Source of the DNA: Rhodococcus qingshengii JCM 15477
GTDB taxonomy: Bacteria > Actinomycetota > Actinomycetes > Mycobacteriales > Mycobacteriaceae
DNA length: 64,000 nt
Direction: 5' to 3'
NCBI RefSeq assembly: GCF_023221595.1
Contig: NZ_CP096563.1
Span: forward strand, 3,367,501-3,431,500
Below are positions 54,169 to 63,774 of the stretch, one piece after another (position 1 is the stretch's first letter; every line of letters begins with the position of its first letter). A model generated the notes under the pieces. It was not told the origin of the DNA, did no database searches, and saw nothing but the letters and a program-made list of their open reading frames with translations. Position numbers and translations under genes: made by a program.

Positions 54169-56916
54169 CTAGTGAGCCGCGCTGTCCCAGCTTCGACCGG
54201 TTCCCACCGAAACATCCAGAGGTACCGACAGCTCGATGGCTGTGGCCATCTTGTCCTTGACCAGCGCGGTGACCTCCTCCAACTCGGAGGCAACCACTTC
54301 GAGCACCAATTCGTCGTGCACCTGCAACAGCATGCGCGACTTCAATCCGGCGTCGGCGAGAGCCTTCTGCACGTTGATCATCGCCACCTTGATGATGTCG
54401 GCCGCAGTGCCCTGGATCGGCGCATTGAGGGCAGCACGTTCGGCAACCTCACGACGCTGACGGTTGTCGCTGTTGAGGTCCGGCAGGTAGCGACGACGAC
54501 CGTAGAGCGTCGAGGTGTAGCCGTCCTTACGTGCCTGCTCGACCACCGCGTGGAGGTAATCCCGCACGCCGCCGAAACGAGCGAAGTACGCATCCATCTG
54601 CTGCTTCGCTTCTTCGGTCGAAATCTTCAGCTGCGACGCCAATCCGTAGGCACTGAGCCCGTAGGCCAGACCGTACGACATCGCCTTGACCCGGCGACGC
54701 AGTTCAGGAGTCACCTCTTCGATCGGTACACCGAATGCACGCGAGCCGACAAAACTGTGCAGGTCCTCACCGGTGTTGAATGCCTCGATCAGCCCCTCGT
54801 CGCCTGACACGTGCGCCATGATGCGCATTTCGATCTGGCTGTAGTCGGCAGTGAGCAGAACGTCGAACCCCTGCCCGACTACGAATCCGTCGCGAATCTC
54901 GCGCCCCGCGTCGTTTCGCACCGGGATGTTCTGCAAGTTCGGATCGGTCGACGACAGGCGTCCGGTCGCGGCAACCGTCTGATTGAACGTCGTGTGAATG
55001 CGTCCGTCTTCGGCTACGGCCTTGAGAAGACCGTCGACGGTCACCTTCATACGCGTCGCATCACGATGCGCGAGAAGGTGTTCGAGGAACGGGTGTCCTG
55101 TCTTGTCGAACAGACCCTGCAACGCCTCGGCGTCGGTGGTGTAGCCCGTCTTCGTCTTCTTCGTCTTGGGCATGTCGAGTTCTTCGAACAAGACCACCTG
55201 CAGTTGCTTCGGCGAACCCAGGTTGATCTGCTTGTCGATCACCTCGTAGGCGGAGTTTGCGGCGTCGGCGACCTGGGAGGCGAAACGGCTCTGAAGATCG
55301 TGCAGATGCGCGCTGTCGACGGCGATGCCGGTGGCCTCGATCTGAGCGAGCTCGATCGTCAACGGCAGTTCCATGTCGGAGAGGAGCGACTTGGACTCGA
55401 TCGACTCCAACTCGGTGTCGAGTGCAGCTGCCAAGTCGAGAACGGCCTGAGCGCTGAGCATCGCGGTCTCGGCCGCTTCGGCATCGAGCTGCTCGGTGTC
55501 GTCGAGCAGTGAAAGCTGTTCCTGGCCGGATGTTTCGGCGCGCAGTTCACGCTTGAGGTAGCGGAGCGAGAGGTCGTCGAGATTGAAGCTGCGCTGGCCC
55601 GGCCGGACGAGGTACGCGGCCAGAGCAGTGTCGCTGGTCAGTCCACCGAGCGTCCAACCACGCCCACGCAGAGCATGGATCGCCCACTTGGCTTCGTGCA
55701 GCGCCTTCGGCTGCGATGCGTCGGCGAGCCAATCACCGAGAGCTGCTTCGTCTTCCGGTGTTGCCGTCGACGCCGCGATGTATGCACATTCACCGTCGGA
55801 GGCCGCGATCGCGAGTGCAGTGACGTCGCCGGCGAACGGAGTTCTGGTTCCGAGCACCGTCACGCCGTGACGCTCACCGGTTCGTGCGTGGGCGTCGAGC
55901 CACGCGGCAACCGCACCCGGGGCGAGTGCGTCGCCGCTGACCTCGAACCCTTCCTCTGCTTCGGGCTCGGACGACGACAGGGTCGCGAACAGTCGATCGC
56001 GGAGAACCTTGAACTCGAGATCGTCGAACAACGCATGAATCTTCTCGCGGTCCCACGGGGCCAACACCAACTGCTCGGGCGTGTACGGCAAGGGAACGTC
56101 GCGAACCATTTCGGTGAGCTGACGATTGAGCAGGACGTTCGCGAGGTTCTCCCGCAGTGAGTCGCCCACCTTGCCGCGGACCTTGTCCACGTTGTCGACC
56201 AGTCCCTGCAGGTCGCCGTACTCACGGATCCACTTGGTAGCGGTCTTCTCGCCGACGCCGGGGATACCGGGGAGGTTGTCACTCGGGTCGCCGCGCAGGG
56301 CAGCAAAATCCGGATACTGCGACGGAGTGAGGCTGTACTTCTCCTCGACGGCCGTCGGCGTGAATCGGGTGAGCTCCGAGACACCCTTCTTCGGGTAAAG
56401 CACAGTGACGTTGTCGGTCACCAGCTGCAGCGAGTCGCGGTCGCCGGTCACGACGAGAACCCGGTATCCGAGTGCCTCCGCCTGCGTGGTCAAGGTGGCG
56501 ATCACGTCGTCGGCCTCGAAACCTTCCTCGGCCATGACCGGGATGCCCAGCGCGCCGAGAACGTCCTTGGTGATGTCGATCTGGCCCTTGAATTCGTCCG
56601 GAGCCTTCGCGCGCTGCGCCTTGTATTCGGGGAACAGGTCGGCGCGAAACGTCTGACGCGACACGTCGAAAGCCGCGGCCAAGTGGGTGGGCTGCTCGTC
56701 ACGAAGAAGGTTGATCAACATCGACGTGAAGCCGTACACCGCGTTGGTGGCCTGCCCACTGTGCGTCTTGAAGTTCTCTGCAGGCAGCGCGTAGAAGGCG
56801 CGAAACGCCAACGAATGCCCGTCAAGAAGCATCAGAAGAGGGCGATCGTCCGCCTTGCCGGTGGTGCCGGCTGGAGCGGTGGACGTGCTGGACCGAGTTG
56901 TGGTTGCGGGGCTCAC
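54169..56916 (-). CDS. polA: DNA polymerase I
   Basis: Repair and Okazaki-fragment polymerase, 915 residues. N-terminal 5' nuclease domain at about 25-310 (LLLDGHSL-like start, EGFEADDVIATL near 130), a 3' exonuclease-like fold at about 325-510 in which the usual acidic proofreading residues are not evident, and the polymerase at 520-915: motif A DYSQIEMRIMAH near 690, motif B RRVKAMSYGLAYG near 740 and motif C LLQVHDELVLE near 866. GTG start. Divergent from livH across 252 bp. Confidence 0.97.
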   Translation of the reverse strand: MSPATTTRSSTSTAPAGTTGKADDRPLLMLLDGHSLAFRAFYALPAENFKTHSGQATNAVYGFTSMLINLLRDEQPTHLAAAFDVSRQTFRADLFPEYKAQRAKAPDEFKGQIDITKDVLGALGIPVMAEEGFEADDVIATLTTQAEALGYRVLVVTGDRDSLQLVTDNVTVLYPKKGVSELTRFTPTAVEEKYSLTPSQYPDFAALRGDPSDNLPGIPGVGEKTATKWIREYGDLQGLVDNVDKVRGKVGDSLRENLANVLLNRQLTEMVRDVPLPYTPEQLVLAPWDREKIHALFDDLEFKVLRDRLFATLSSSEPEAEEGFEVSGDALAPGAVAAWLDAHARTGERHGVTVLGTRTPFAGDVTALAIAASDGECAYIAASTATPEDEAALGDWLADASQPKALHEAKWAIHALRGRGWTLGGLTSDTALAAYLVRPGQRSFNLDDLSLRYLKRELRAETSGQEQLSLLDDTEQLDAEAAETAMLSAQAVLDLAAALDTELESIESKSLLSDMELPLTIELAQIEATGIAVDSAHLHDLQSRFASQVADAANSAYEVIDKQINLGSPKQLQVVLFEELDMPKTKKTKTGYTTDAEALQGLFDKTGHPFLEHLLAHRDATRMKVTVDGLLKAVAEDGRIHTTFNQTVAATGRLSSTDPNLQNIPVRNDAGREIRDGFVVGQGFDVLLTADYSQIEMRIMAHVSGDEGLIEAFNTGEDLHSFVGSRAFGVPIEEVTPELRRRVKAMSYGLAYGLSAYGLASQLKISTEEAKQQMDAYFARFGGVRDYLHAVVEQARKDGYTSTLYGRRRYLPDLNSDNRQRREVAERAALNAPIQGTAADIIKVAMINVQKALADAGLKSRMLLQVHDELVLEVVASELEEVTALVKDKMATAIELSVPLDVSVGTGRSWDSAAH

Positions 56917-57168
56917 GGTTCATCAGTCTAGGGATCGCGACCGACATCGACGCCTTCGCCGTTGTTTACGCAGGAACAGACACAAGAATCGGACAATTGA
57001 TGCAGCCTTCGGCCTTCGATACGGAACCGAAACATCCCGGAAATCTCAGAACCCCATCTGAAGCGAACGGAGCCGTTAGAGTCCGGAAATCGCAGCAGCG
57101 AAACAATCCCTCTGCTGCGCGGCACCTTTGTCCAGACGCGCTATTCCCGACCCGCTCGGAGGACGTAC

Positions 57169-58530
57169 GTGGCCCCACCCGTAGTGAAACGGCAGACCCT
57201 CGCGACACTCAGCCGACTACTGGCCTTTGCATTACTGACGTTCTTCGCATTACTCAGCCTGGCCGGAACTGCTTCGGCTCAGGAACCGACCACTTCCCCT
57301 ACACCGCCGACCCCGACAGCATCCGCAACACCGACAGCACCGGTTCCCGACAACGCTGTCCCCGTCAGCGGCAATCTCAACAACGGCGGCACACGCCTCG
57401 AGGGCGTCACCGTCCGTGCGCTCGATTCTTCCGGCACGGAAGTCGCCACCGGAGAATCGGCATCGAACGGCCGTTGGGAACTGGCCGTGGCACCGGGCAC
57501 CTACACCTTCGAGATCGTTGCCGACACACTTCCCGACGGGGTCAGTGTGCAAGCCGCTGTCGAACGCGAGGTGGTGGCCGGCCGCGCGAACACCGTGATC
57601 TTCTCGTTCGGCGAGGTACGTACCGCCTCGAATGTCAGCTTCGGCGAGAAGCTGATCCGCACGACGGTCGACGGTCTGCGGTTCGGCCTCGTGATCGCGA
57701 TCGCCGGTGTGGGTTTGAGCCTGATCTACGGCACCACCGGCCTGACCAACTTCGCTCACGGCGAGATGGTGACGTTGGGAGCCGTTGCTGCCTGGGTGAT
57801 CAACACGTCCTTCGGCGTTCCGCTGATTCCCGCCACGATCCTCGCGATCTTCGTCGGCATCGGCATCGGCCTGCTGACCAACGGAATCGTCTGGAAACCA
57901 CTGCGTAAGCGCAAGACCGGGTTGATCGCGCAATTGGTGGTCTCGATCGGTCTCGCGATTTCATTGCGCTACTTGATCCTGATCTTCTTCTCCGACCGCG
58001 CCGAACCGTTCGACGACTACCAGGGCCAGGTCGAGAAGAACTGGGGCCCGATCGCACTGACCGACGCCAACGCGATAGTCATGATCGTCAGTCTGGTCGT
58101 CCTGGTCGGCGTCGCACTGCTTCTGCAGAAGACTCGCATCGGAAAGGCCATGCGTGCCGTCTCCGACAATCGTGACCTCGCCGCTTCGTCCGGTATCAAC
58201 GTCGAGCGGGTGATCATGTTCGTCTGGGGTCTCGGCGGCGGATTGGCCGCCCTCGGCGGTGTGCTGTTCGGTATCTCCGAGCTCGGCGGACGCGTCCAGT
58301 GGGAAATGGGCTTCAAACTGTTGCTGCTCATGTTCGCCGGAATCACCCTCGGTGGTCTGGGAACCGCGTACGGGGCGCTACTCGGCTGCGTCATCGTGGG
58401 ACTTCTGGTCCAACTCTCGACGCTCATCATCAACCCAGACCTCAAATACATCGGCGGACTTCTCGTCTTGATCGTGATCCTCGTGGTTCGCCCCCAGGGC
58501 ATCCTCGGATCCAGACAAAGGATCGGGTGA
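57169..58530 (+). CDS. livH: LivH-type branched-chain amino-acid permease with N-terminal secreted beta-sandwich domain
   Basis: A 453-residue LIV permease. Residues 1-37 are a signal sequence ending TASA, 38-62 a Pro/Thr/Ala linker, 63-150 a carboxypeptidase-regulatory/transthyretin-like beta domain (GVTVRALDSSGTEVATGES, GRWELAVAPGTYTFEIVAD), and 165-450 the LivH permease with about eight helices and TGLTNFAHGEMVTLGA near 189-204. Normal LivH is about 300 residues, so the first 155 are an addition, predicted outside the membrane. GTG start with GGAGG upstream. First gene of livHMGF; livM overlaps as GTGA. Confidence 0.9.
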   Translation: MAPPVVKRQTLATLSRLLAFALLTFFALLSLAGTASAQEPTTSPTPPTPTASATPTAPVPDNAVPVSGNLNNGGTRLEGVTVRALDSSGTEVATGESASNGRWELAVAPGTYTFEIVADTLPDGVSVQAAVEREVVAGRANTVIFSFGEVRTASNVSFGEKLIRTTVDGLRFGLVIAIAGVGLSLIYGTTGLTNFAHGEMVTLGAVAAWVINTSFGVPLIPATILAIFVGIGIGLLTNGIVWKPLRKRKTGLIAQLVVSIGLAISLRYLILIFFSDRAEPFDDYQGQVEKNWGPIALTDANAIVMIVSLVVLVGVALLLQKTRIGKAMRAVSDNRDLAASSGINVERVIMFVWGLGGGLAALGGVLFGISELGGRVQWEMGFKLLLLMFAGITLGGLGTAYGALLGCVIVGLLVQLSTLIINPDLKYIGGLLVLIVILVVRPQGILGSRQRIG

Positions 58531-59525
58531 CGAACATGGACATCATGGGAGCTTTCCAGGTTTCCTTCGCCCAGCTGATCGGGCCGTCGGCAATCTTCTA
58601 CGCACTGTTGGCAATCGGGTTGAACCTGCACTTCGGCTACGCCGGACTGCTCAATTTCGGTCAGATCGGTTTTGCCCTTCTCGGCGGCTACGGCGTCGGC
58701 ATCATGACCGTGACCTACGACCAGCCGCTCTGGCTCGGCATCCTCGTCGGACTCACCGCAGCCGGGCTCCTCGCGCTCGTGCTCGGTATCCCGACGCTGC
58801 GTCTGCGCGCCGACTATCTCGCCATCGTGACCATCGCCGCTTCGGAGATCTTGCGTCTGATCTTCCGCTCGACCGCGTCGGATTCGGTGACCGGTTCCAC
58901 TAATGGCCTGTTCGGTTTCGCAGACCCGTTCACCGCACTGAGCCCCTTCGACTCGGCCAAGCAGTACTCATTTCTCGGCGTGAAGTTCTACGGAGACGAC
59001 CTCTGGTCGATGGTCGTGGGGTGGACGCTGGTCTTGATCTTGTGCGGATTTGTCTACCTGTTGACGCATAGTCCGTGGGGGCGCGTCCTCAAGGCGGTTC
59101 GCGAAGACGAGGACGCAGCGCGATCGTTGGGCAAGAACGTGTTCGTGTACAAGATGCAGGCGCTGGTTCTCGGCGGCGTGATCGGTGGTCTGGCCGGGGT
59201 GTTCAACGCTTTGCAGACCAAGTCCATCAACCCGGACTTCTACTCGACCGCGCAGACGTTCTTCGCGTTCGGCGCACTGATTCTGGGCGGGGCGGCAACG
59301 GTATTCGGCCCGGTGGTCGGCGCAATGTTGTTCTGGTTCCTCCTCGCCATCCCTGATGCCTTGCTGCGTCAGGCGATCTCCGGCGAGAATCCGCTGCTCT
59401 CGCTGACCGAACAACAGGTCGGGGCCACCAGGTACGTCCTGCTCGGATTGATGATTGCTCTCCTGATGGTCTTCAGACCGCAGGGAATACTGGGTAACAA
59501 GCGGGAGGTGCAACTCAATGCTTGA
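58527..59525 (+). CDS. livM: LivM-type branched-chain amino-acid permease
   Basis: Second permease of the LIV transporter, 332 residues, with about nine helices and the LivM signature YAGLLNFGQIGFALLGGYG near residues 36-54 and the coupling loop SPWGRVLKAVREDEDAARSLG near 181-201. GTG at 58527 overlaps the livH stop (GTGA) and has AAAGGA upstream; ATG at 58536 is the alternative. Overlaps livG by 8 bp. Confidence 0.93.
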   Translation: MTNMDIMGAFQVSFAQLIGPSAIFYALLAIGLNLHFGYAGLLNFGQIGFALLGGYGVGIMTVTYDQPLWLGILVGLTAAGLLALVLGIPTLRLRADYLAIVTIAASEILRLIFRSTASDSVTGSTNGLFGFADPFTALSPFDSAKQYSFLGVKFYGDDLWSMVVGWTLVLILCGFVYLLTHSPWGRVLKAVREDEDAARSLGKNVFVYKMQALVLGGVIGGLAGVFNALQTKSINPDFYSTAQTFFAFGALILGGAATVFGPVVGAMLFWFLLAIPDALLRQAISGENPLLSLTEQQVGATRYVLLGLMIALLMVFRPQGILGNKREVQLNA

Positions 59526-60546
59526 CGCCGATACCAGAGCACAGATCTTTGCCGACGTTCCTCACCTTCCCGGATCGGCGAAACCCGACCCGGTGTTGGT
59601 CGCTGACAACGTCTCGCGGACGTTCGGCGGTCTCAAGGCCGTCGACGTCGATCACCTCGAGATTCAACGAGGGTGCATCACGGGTCTGATCGGTCCAAAC
59701 GGTGCCGGAAAAACGACGCTCTTCAACCTCCTTACCGGATTCGACCGGCCGGACACCGGTACGTGGTCGATGGACGGTCAATCGCTGGGCCGCATGTATC
59801 CCCACCAGGTAGCCAGGAAAGGAGTGGTACGGACGTTCCAGTTGACCAAGGCGCTCTCCAAACTCACCGTGCTGGACAACGTACGTCTCGGTGCCACCGG
59901 CCAACGTGGTGAACGCATTTTTGCATCTCTCGTCCCGTGGATCTGGAAAGGCCAGGAACGCGAGATCACCGAACGCGCCAACGAACTCCTCGCACGATTC
60001 AAACTCGACACCAAGGCCGACGACCTCGCCGGTTCACTCTCCGGTGGGCAGCGCAAACTGCTCGAAATGGCTCGCGCACTCATGACCTCGCCCTCGGTGG
60101 TGATGCTGGACGAACCGATGGCGGGGGTCAATCCTGCTCTGACGCAAAGCCTGCTCGGACACATCAAGTCATTGCGCGACGACGGAATGACCGTCGTGTT
60201 CGTCGAGCACGACATGGACGTGATCCGAGACATCAGCGATTGGGTGGTGGTCATGGCGCAGGGCAGCGTCATCGCCGAATCCACCCCGGACGAACTCTCG
60301 TCCAACACAGCCGTCGTCGACGCATATCTGGGCAGCCACCATGACCAGGCCCTCGAGTTCGACGACAACGGAAATCCGGTGGGCGAGACGGCCGTTCTGG
60401 CCGCCGCCCTGGCTGAAGCCGAGGTCGAAACCCTCGAGACGGGCGGGGACCTGTCGGAACCCGACATCGACAACCTTCCGGCCGATCTCGCCGCGACGCT
60501 GGAATCGAGTCCCGAGGAACCGCGCGGAAGGCACGAGAAGCCATGA
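59518..60546 (+). CDS. livG: LivG-type ABC transporter ATP-binding protein
   Basis: ATPase of the LIV importer, 342 residues. Walker A GPNGAGKTT near residue 59, the LivG-type long insert, signature LSGGQRKLLEMARAL near 177, Walker B VVMLDEPMAGVNP near 196 and VFVEHDMDVI near 225. The last 70 residues (beyond about 270) are an acidic, Ala/Glu-rich extension not typical of LivG. Overlaps livF by 4 bp (ATGA). Confidence 0.93.
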   Translation: MLDADTRAQIFADVPHLPGSAKPDPVLVADNVSRTFGGLKAVDVDHLEIQRGCITGLIGPNGAGKTTLFNLLTGFDRPDTGTWSMDGQSLGRMYPHQVARKGVVRTFQLTKALSKLTVLDNVRLGATGQRGERIFASLVPWIWKGQEREITERANELLARFKLDTKADDLAGSLSGGQRKLLEMARALMTSPSVVMLDEPMAGVNPALTQSLLGHIKSLRDDGMTVVFVEHDMDVIRDISDWVVVMAQGSVIAESTPDELSSNTAVVDAYLGSHHDQALEFDDNGNPVGETAVLAAALAEAEVETLETGGDLSEPDIDNLPADLAATLESSPEEPRGRHEKP

Positions 60547-61349
60547 GCGAGAACCACGCACGTTCACTCACGCCTGCAGAGTTCGCCGCGACGGCCGAGG
60601 AGCATCAGCGACTGTCGGCAGGTGCCCTGCTCCGCGCCGACAGCCTCGTCGCGGGCTACATTCCCGGCGTCAACATCCTGCGTGAATGCAACTTCTTCCT
60701 GAAGGAAGGGGAAATCGTCGGGATCATCGGACCGAACGGCGCAGGCAAATCGACACTCCTGAAATCACTGTTCGGACTGATACCGGTACGCGAAGGGTCG
60801 GTCACCCTACGCGAGGACAACATCACGTCTGCGCCCGCTCACGTCCTCGTTCAGAAGGGAGTCGGGTACGTCCCTCAGACACAGAACGTCTTTCAGACTC
60901 TGACCATCGAAGAAAACCTCGAAATGGGCATTTATCTGCGGCCCAAGGCATTCGCGGAACGATTCGCCTTCGTGAGTGAACTGTTCCCTCTTCTGAGTGA
61001 ACGACGAAAGGTGAAGGCCGGCGCACTCTCCGGCGGCGAACGCCAGATGGTCGCGATGGGCCGGGCCCTGATGATGGATCCGTCGGTGCTGCTGCTCGAC
61101 GAACCGTCCGCGGGCCTGTCCCCCATGTTCCAGGACGAGGTGTTCATCCGCTGCAAGAAGATCAATGCTGCCGGTGTCTCGGTCATCATGGTCGAGCAGA
61201 ACGCGCGCCGCTGCCTTCAGATCTGCGACCGCGGTTACGTACTCGATCAGGGTAAGAACGCGTACACCGACACCGGCGCCAATCTGATGAACGACCCCAA
61301 GGTGATCGAGTTGTACTTGGGAACGCTCGCTGGAAGCAAAGAGAAGTAG
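60543..61349 (+). CDS. livF: LivF-type ABC transporter ATP-binding protein
   Basis: Second ATPase of the LIV importer, 268 residues: Walker A GPNGAGKST near residue 62, signature LSGGERQMVAMGRALMMDP near 163, Walker B VLLLDEPSAGLSP near 183 and VEQNARRCL near 217. The N-terminus is about 25 residues longer than usual. Ends the livHMGF operon, closed by a long hairpin. Confidence 0.94.
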   Translation: MSENHARSLTPAEFAATAEEHQRLSAGALLRADSLVAGYIPGVNILRECNFFLKEGEIVGIIGPNGAGKSTLLKSLFGLIPVREGSVTLREDNITSAPAHVLVQKGVGYVPQTQNVFQTLTIEENLEMGIYLRPKAFAERFAFVSELFPLLSERRKVKAGALSGGERQMVAMGRALMMDPSVLLLDEPSAGLSPMFQDEVFIRCKKINAAGVSVIMVEQNARRCLQICDRGYVLDQGKNAYTDTGANLMNDPKVIELYLGTLAGSKEK

Positions 61350-61357
61350 GACAGACA

Positions 61358-61397
61358 CGAGAATGGGCCAGGGTCGCGAGACCCTGGCCCATTCTCG
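61358..61397. terminator. Hairpin between livF and the convergent LIV-binding protein gene
   Basis: Perfect 18-bp arms (61358-61375 and 61380-61397) closed by a GCGA tetraloop, 9 bp past livF and 24 bp past the stop of the opposite gene. Serves both transcripts. Confidence 0.9.
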
Positions 61398-61420
61398 TTG
61401 GCTGCTTACCTGCCCACGAC

Positions 61421-62752
61421 TTACTTGCCCACCACCACGAATCCTTCTGTGGTCAGGGTGTTCTCAGGGCCGAACTTGAGCTTTCCGTACGAACCGATGG
61501 ACGGCTCCCCCGAATCGTTGAAGTCCAACTCACCGGTGATGCCGTCGTAGTCGATGTCGGTTCCCGCCTTCACCAACGGCAGGCACTCGACGTAGGACGT
61601 GCACTTGGTGCCGCCTTCGGTGACGCTGTTGATGTTGGCCGCGATGTCGGTACCGGCCGTCGACTTCGCCTGCTCGGCAGCGAGCGCTGAGATCACCACC
61701 GCGTCGTATGACTCTCCGGCGTAGTTGAAGTCGATCAGAGAGGGGTTCACAGCCTTCAGACGATCCTGGAAGGCAGCTCCGACGTCCGTCAGGGGCGTCG
61801 TTCCCTGCATGGTGTCGAGCAACGGCTTCGCCACGGATTCGCCGAGAGCGTTACCCATGTTGCCGTCGACGCCGTACATCGCCATTCCGTCCGACGGGCC
61901 GATGCCCACTTCGTGCATGCGCGTGATGATCTTCGCCGACTCTTCGAAGCCCACCAGTGCCACTGCATCCGGATTGAAGTTCTTGACTTGATCGACTTCG
62001 GAGTTGAACGACTGCGCGTTCGGGTCGTAGATGATCTTCTCGATCTGATCGGAGGGGACACCCGAATCGATCAGATTCTTTTCGATGTTGTCCGCCAGAC
62101 CCGTCCCGTACGGGTCGTTGAGGGCCATGATCGCTACGCGCTGACCACCGTCGTCCGAAATGAGCTGTGCGACGGCCTGAGCCTGCAGTACGTCCGTCGG
62201 AGCGGTGCGGAAGTACATGCCCTTGTCTGGGTAGCAGACGAATTGGTCCGAGGTGTTGGCAGGCGAGAACATCACGACGCCTGCGCTGGCGATCTTGTCG
62301 ATCACCTTGAGCGAGACCGAAGACGACGCGGCGCCGACGATGACCTGAGTGCCTGCAGCCAATTCGCGGTCGACGGTGGTATTGGCGGTGTCCGTTGTGG
62401 TGTCACCCGAATCGCCGGGAATCAGCTGGACCGGTTGGCCGAGAACGCCTCCGGCTGCATTGACGTCGTTGACTCCCAGCTGGGTGCCCGCGACCATCGG
62501 CGGCCCGAGGAACGACAAGCTGCCTGTATCGGGAAGAAGCGTGCCGATGCGCAGCGCTTCCGTGGACGGGGTGGCGCCGGCCTTGGCCTGCTCCGGGGTG
62601 CAATCAGTCGTGACGGATGTCGTCGCGGCAGAAGCGCCGGACGTAGAGCCACTCGAAGACGAGTCATCCGACTTGTCCGAGCTACAGCCTGCAAGTGCCA
62701 GTGATGCCGCGCCGAGAACTGCAGCAGTACGCACAAGTGTTCGTCTAGCCAT
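61421..62752 (-). CDS. livK: Branched-chain amino-acid-binding lipoprotein
   Basis: Periplasm-side receptor of the LIV system, 443 residues. Signal peptide with lipobox LALAGC (Cys 23), a Ser/Asp/Thr-rich linker to about residue 60, then the two-lobed type I binding domain (LRIGTLLPDTGSLSFLGPPM near 68-87, the QVIVGAASS and NDPYGTGLADNIE segments). It lies convergent to livHMGF rather than in the operon, so it is separately controlled. Ligand inferred from neighbourhood. Confidence 0.9.
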   Translation of the reverse strand: MARRTLVRTAAVLGAASLALAGCSSDKSDDSSSSGSTSGASAATTSVTTDCTPEQAKAGATPSTEALRIGTLLPDTGSLSFLGPPMVAGTQLGVNDVNAAGGVLGQPVQLIPGDSGDTTTDTANTTVDRELAAGTQVIVGAASSSVSLKVIDKIASAGVVMFSPANTSDQFVCYPDKGMYFRTAPTDVLQAQAVAQLISDDGGQRVAIMALNDPYGTGLADNIEKNLIDSGVPSDQIEKIIYDPNAQSFNSEVDQVKNFNPDAVALVGFEESAKIITRMHEVGIGPSDGMAMYGVDGNMGNALGESVAKPLLDTMQGTTPLTDVGAAFQDRLKAVNPSLIDFNYAGESYDAVVISALAAEQAKSTAGTDIAANINSVTEGGTKCTSYVECLPLVKAGTDIDYDGITGELDFNDSGEPSIGSYGKLKFGPENTLTTEGFVVVGK

Positions 62753-62960
62753 CCCACGCTCCTAAGATCAGCCGGTGCTCGCGCCACCCGAACTGGCGCT
62801 CGCTGTGGGATCAGACGCTAGACCTTGGAACCGTTTCGCGATCCTTCAAGAAAGCCCTGTGACCTGACTGTTATCTGAAGGTGCACAGAGTTTACACGGC
62901 TGTAGCGCTGCGCGACGTTTCGACGGTCGACGCAGCAACCGGGTAACCCGGACACTTTGC

Positions 62961-63578
62961 TCAAGCGTCCGGTTCACCGCCCAGAGTTTCCAGTACGACC
63001 TGTGCGACCGCCTTCATCGTGGAGCGCCGATCCATCGCGGCGCGCTGAATCCACTTGAACGCCTCAGGTTCGGTGAGCGCTTGGCGAACCATCAGAACAC
63101 TCTTGGCTCGCTCGATCAGCTTGCGTGCTTCGAGCCGGTCCGAAAGATCAGCGACCTCACGCTCGAGCGCCGTCACCTCGCGGAAACGACTGACCGCCAA
63201 TTCGACAGCGGGAACGAGGTCACTGATCGAGAACGGCTTGACCAAGTAAGCCATGGCGCCGGCATCGCGTGCGCGCTCGACCAACTCGCGCTGACTGAAC
63301 GCTGTGAGAATGACAACAGGAGCGATGCGTTTGGCGGCAATCTCCGAAGCGGCGTCGATGCCGTCTCTCCTGGGCATTTTCACGTCCATGATGACCAGAT
63401 CAGGCTTGAGCGACTCGGCCAACTCCACCGCGACCTGCCCGTCACCGGCCTCACCGACGACGTCGTAGCCCTCTTCGCGGAGCATCTCGACCAGATCCAT
63501 GCGGATCAACGCCTCGTCTTCAGCGACGACAACACGACGGGGTGCGAGCTGATTGCCTTGCGGCTGCGGCGAATTCAT
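62961..63578 (-). CDS. pdtaR: ANTAR-domain response regulator (antiterminator PdtaR-like)
   Basis: A 205-residue response regulator. Receiver domain at about residues 15-125 with acidic pair EDE, phospho-acceptor Asp in LVIMDVKMPRRDG near 62 and Lys in YLVKPFS near 113; coiled coil 127-145; ANTAR RNA-binding domain at 145-200 (AKSVLMVRQALTEPEAFKWIQRAAMDRR). The mycobacterial PdtaR acts with kinase PdtaS; no kinase is in this window. The ATG at 63578 lies 9 nt after GGAGGAGG; an ATG three codons earlier is also possible. Confidence 0.94.
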   Translation of the reverse strand: MNSPQPQGNQLAPRRVVVAEDEALIRMDLVEMLREEGYDVVGEAGDGQVAVELAESLKPDLVIMDVKMPRRDGIDAASEIAAKRIAPVVILTAFSQRELVERARDAGAMAYLVKPFSISDLVPAVELAVSRFREVTALEREVADLSDRLEARKLIERAKSVLMVRQALTEPEAFKWIQRAAMDRRSTMKAVAQVVLETLGGEPDA

Positions 63579-63643
63579 GGCCACCATCCTCCTCCATCGA
63601 ACCGCCCCGACACGAGACGCGAACGATTAGAGGGTACCGGTGT

Positions 63644-63671
63644 TTGACATTGAAATCGCATCTTCTAATGT
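63644..63671 (+). promoter_or_regulatory. Promoter of the tRNA gene
   Basis: TTGACA at 63644-63649, a 16-bp spacer and TAATGT at 63666-63671, ending 14 bp before the mature tRNA 5' end. A consensus -35 and fair -10 of the housekeeping sigma type. Confidence 0.68.
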
Positions 63672-63685
63672 AGTCATCGCAACAA

Positions 63686-63759
63686 GCCCTCGTATCCCAA
63701 TTGGCAGAGGAAACGGATTCAAAACCCGTCCAGTGTGAGTTCGAGTCTCACCGAGGGCA
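63686..63759 (+). tRNA. tRNA with anticodon CAA (read as tRNA-Leu), short variable loop
   Basis: 74-nt cloverleaf: acceptor GCCCTCG/CGAGGGC with discriminator A, anticodon loop TTCAAAA giving CAA (Leu, codon UUG), T arm GTGAG-TTCGAGT-CTCAC. The CCA end is not encoded. Only 5 nt lie between anticodon stem and T stem, so it lacks the long variable arm normal for tRNA-Leu, and the closing anticodon pair is A-C. It is followed by an integrase gene, so it is a likely attachment site. Confidence 0.85.
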
Positions 63760-63774
63760 CAACGAGATAAACAT

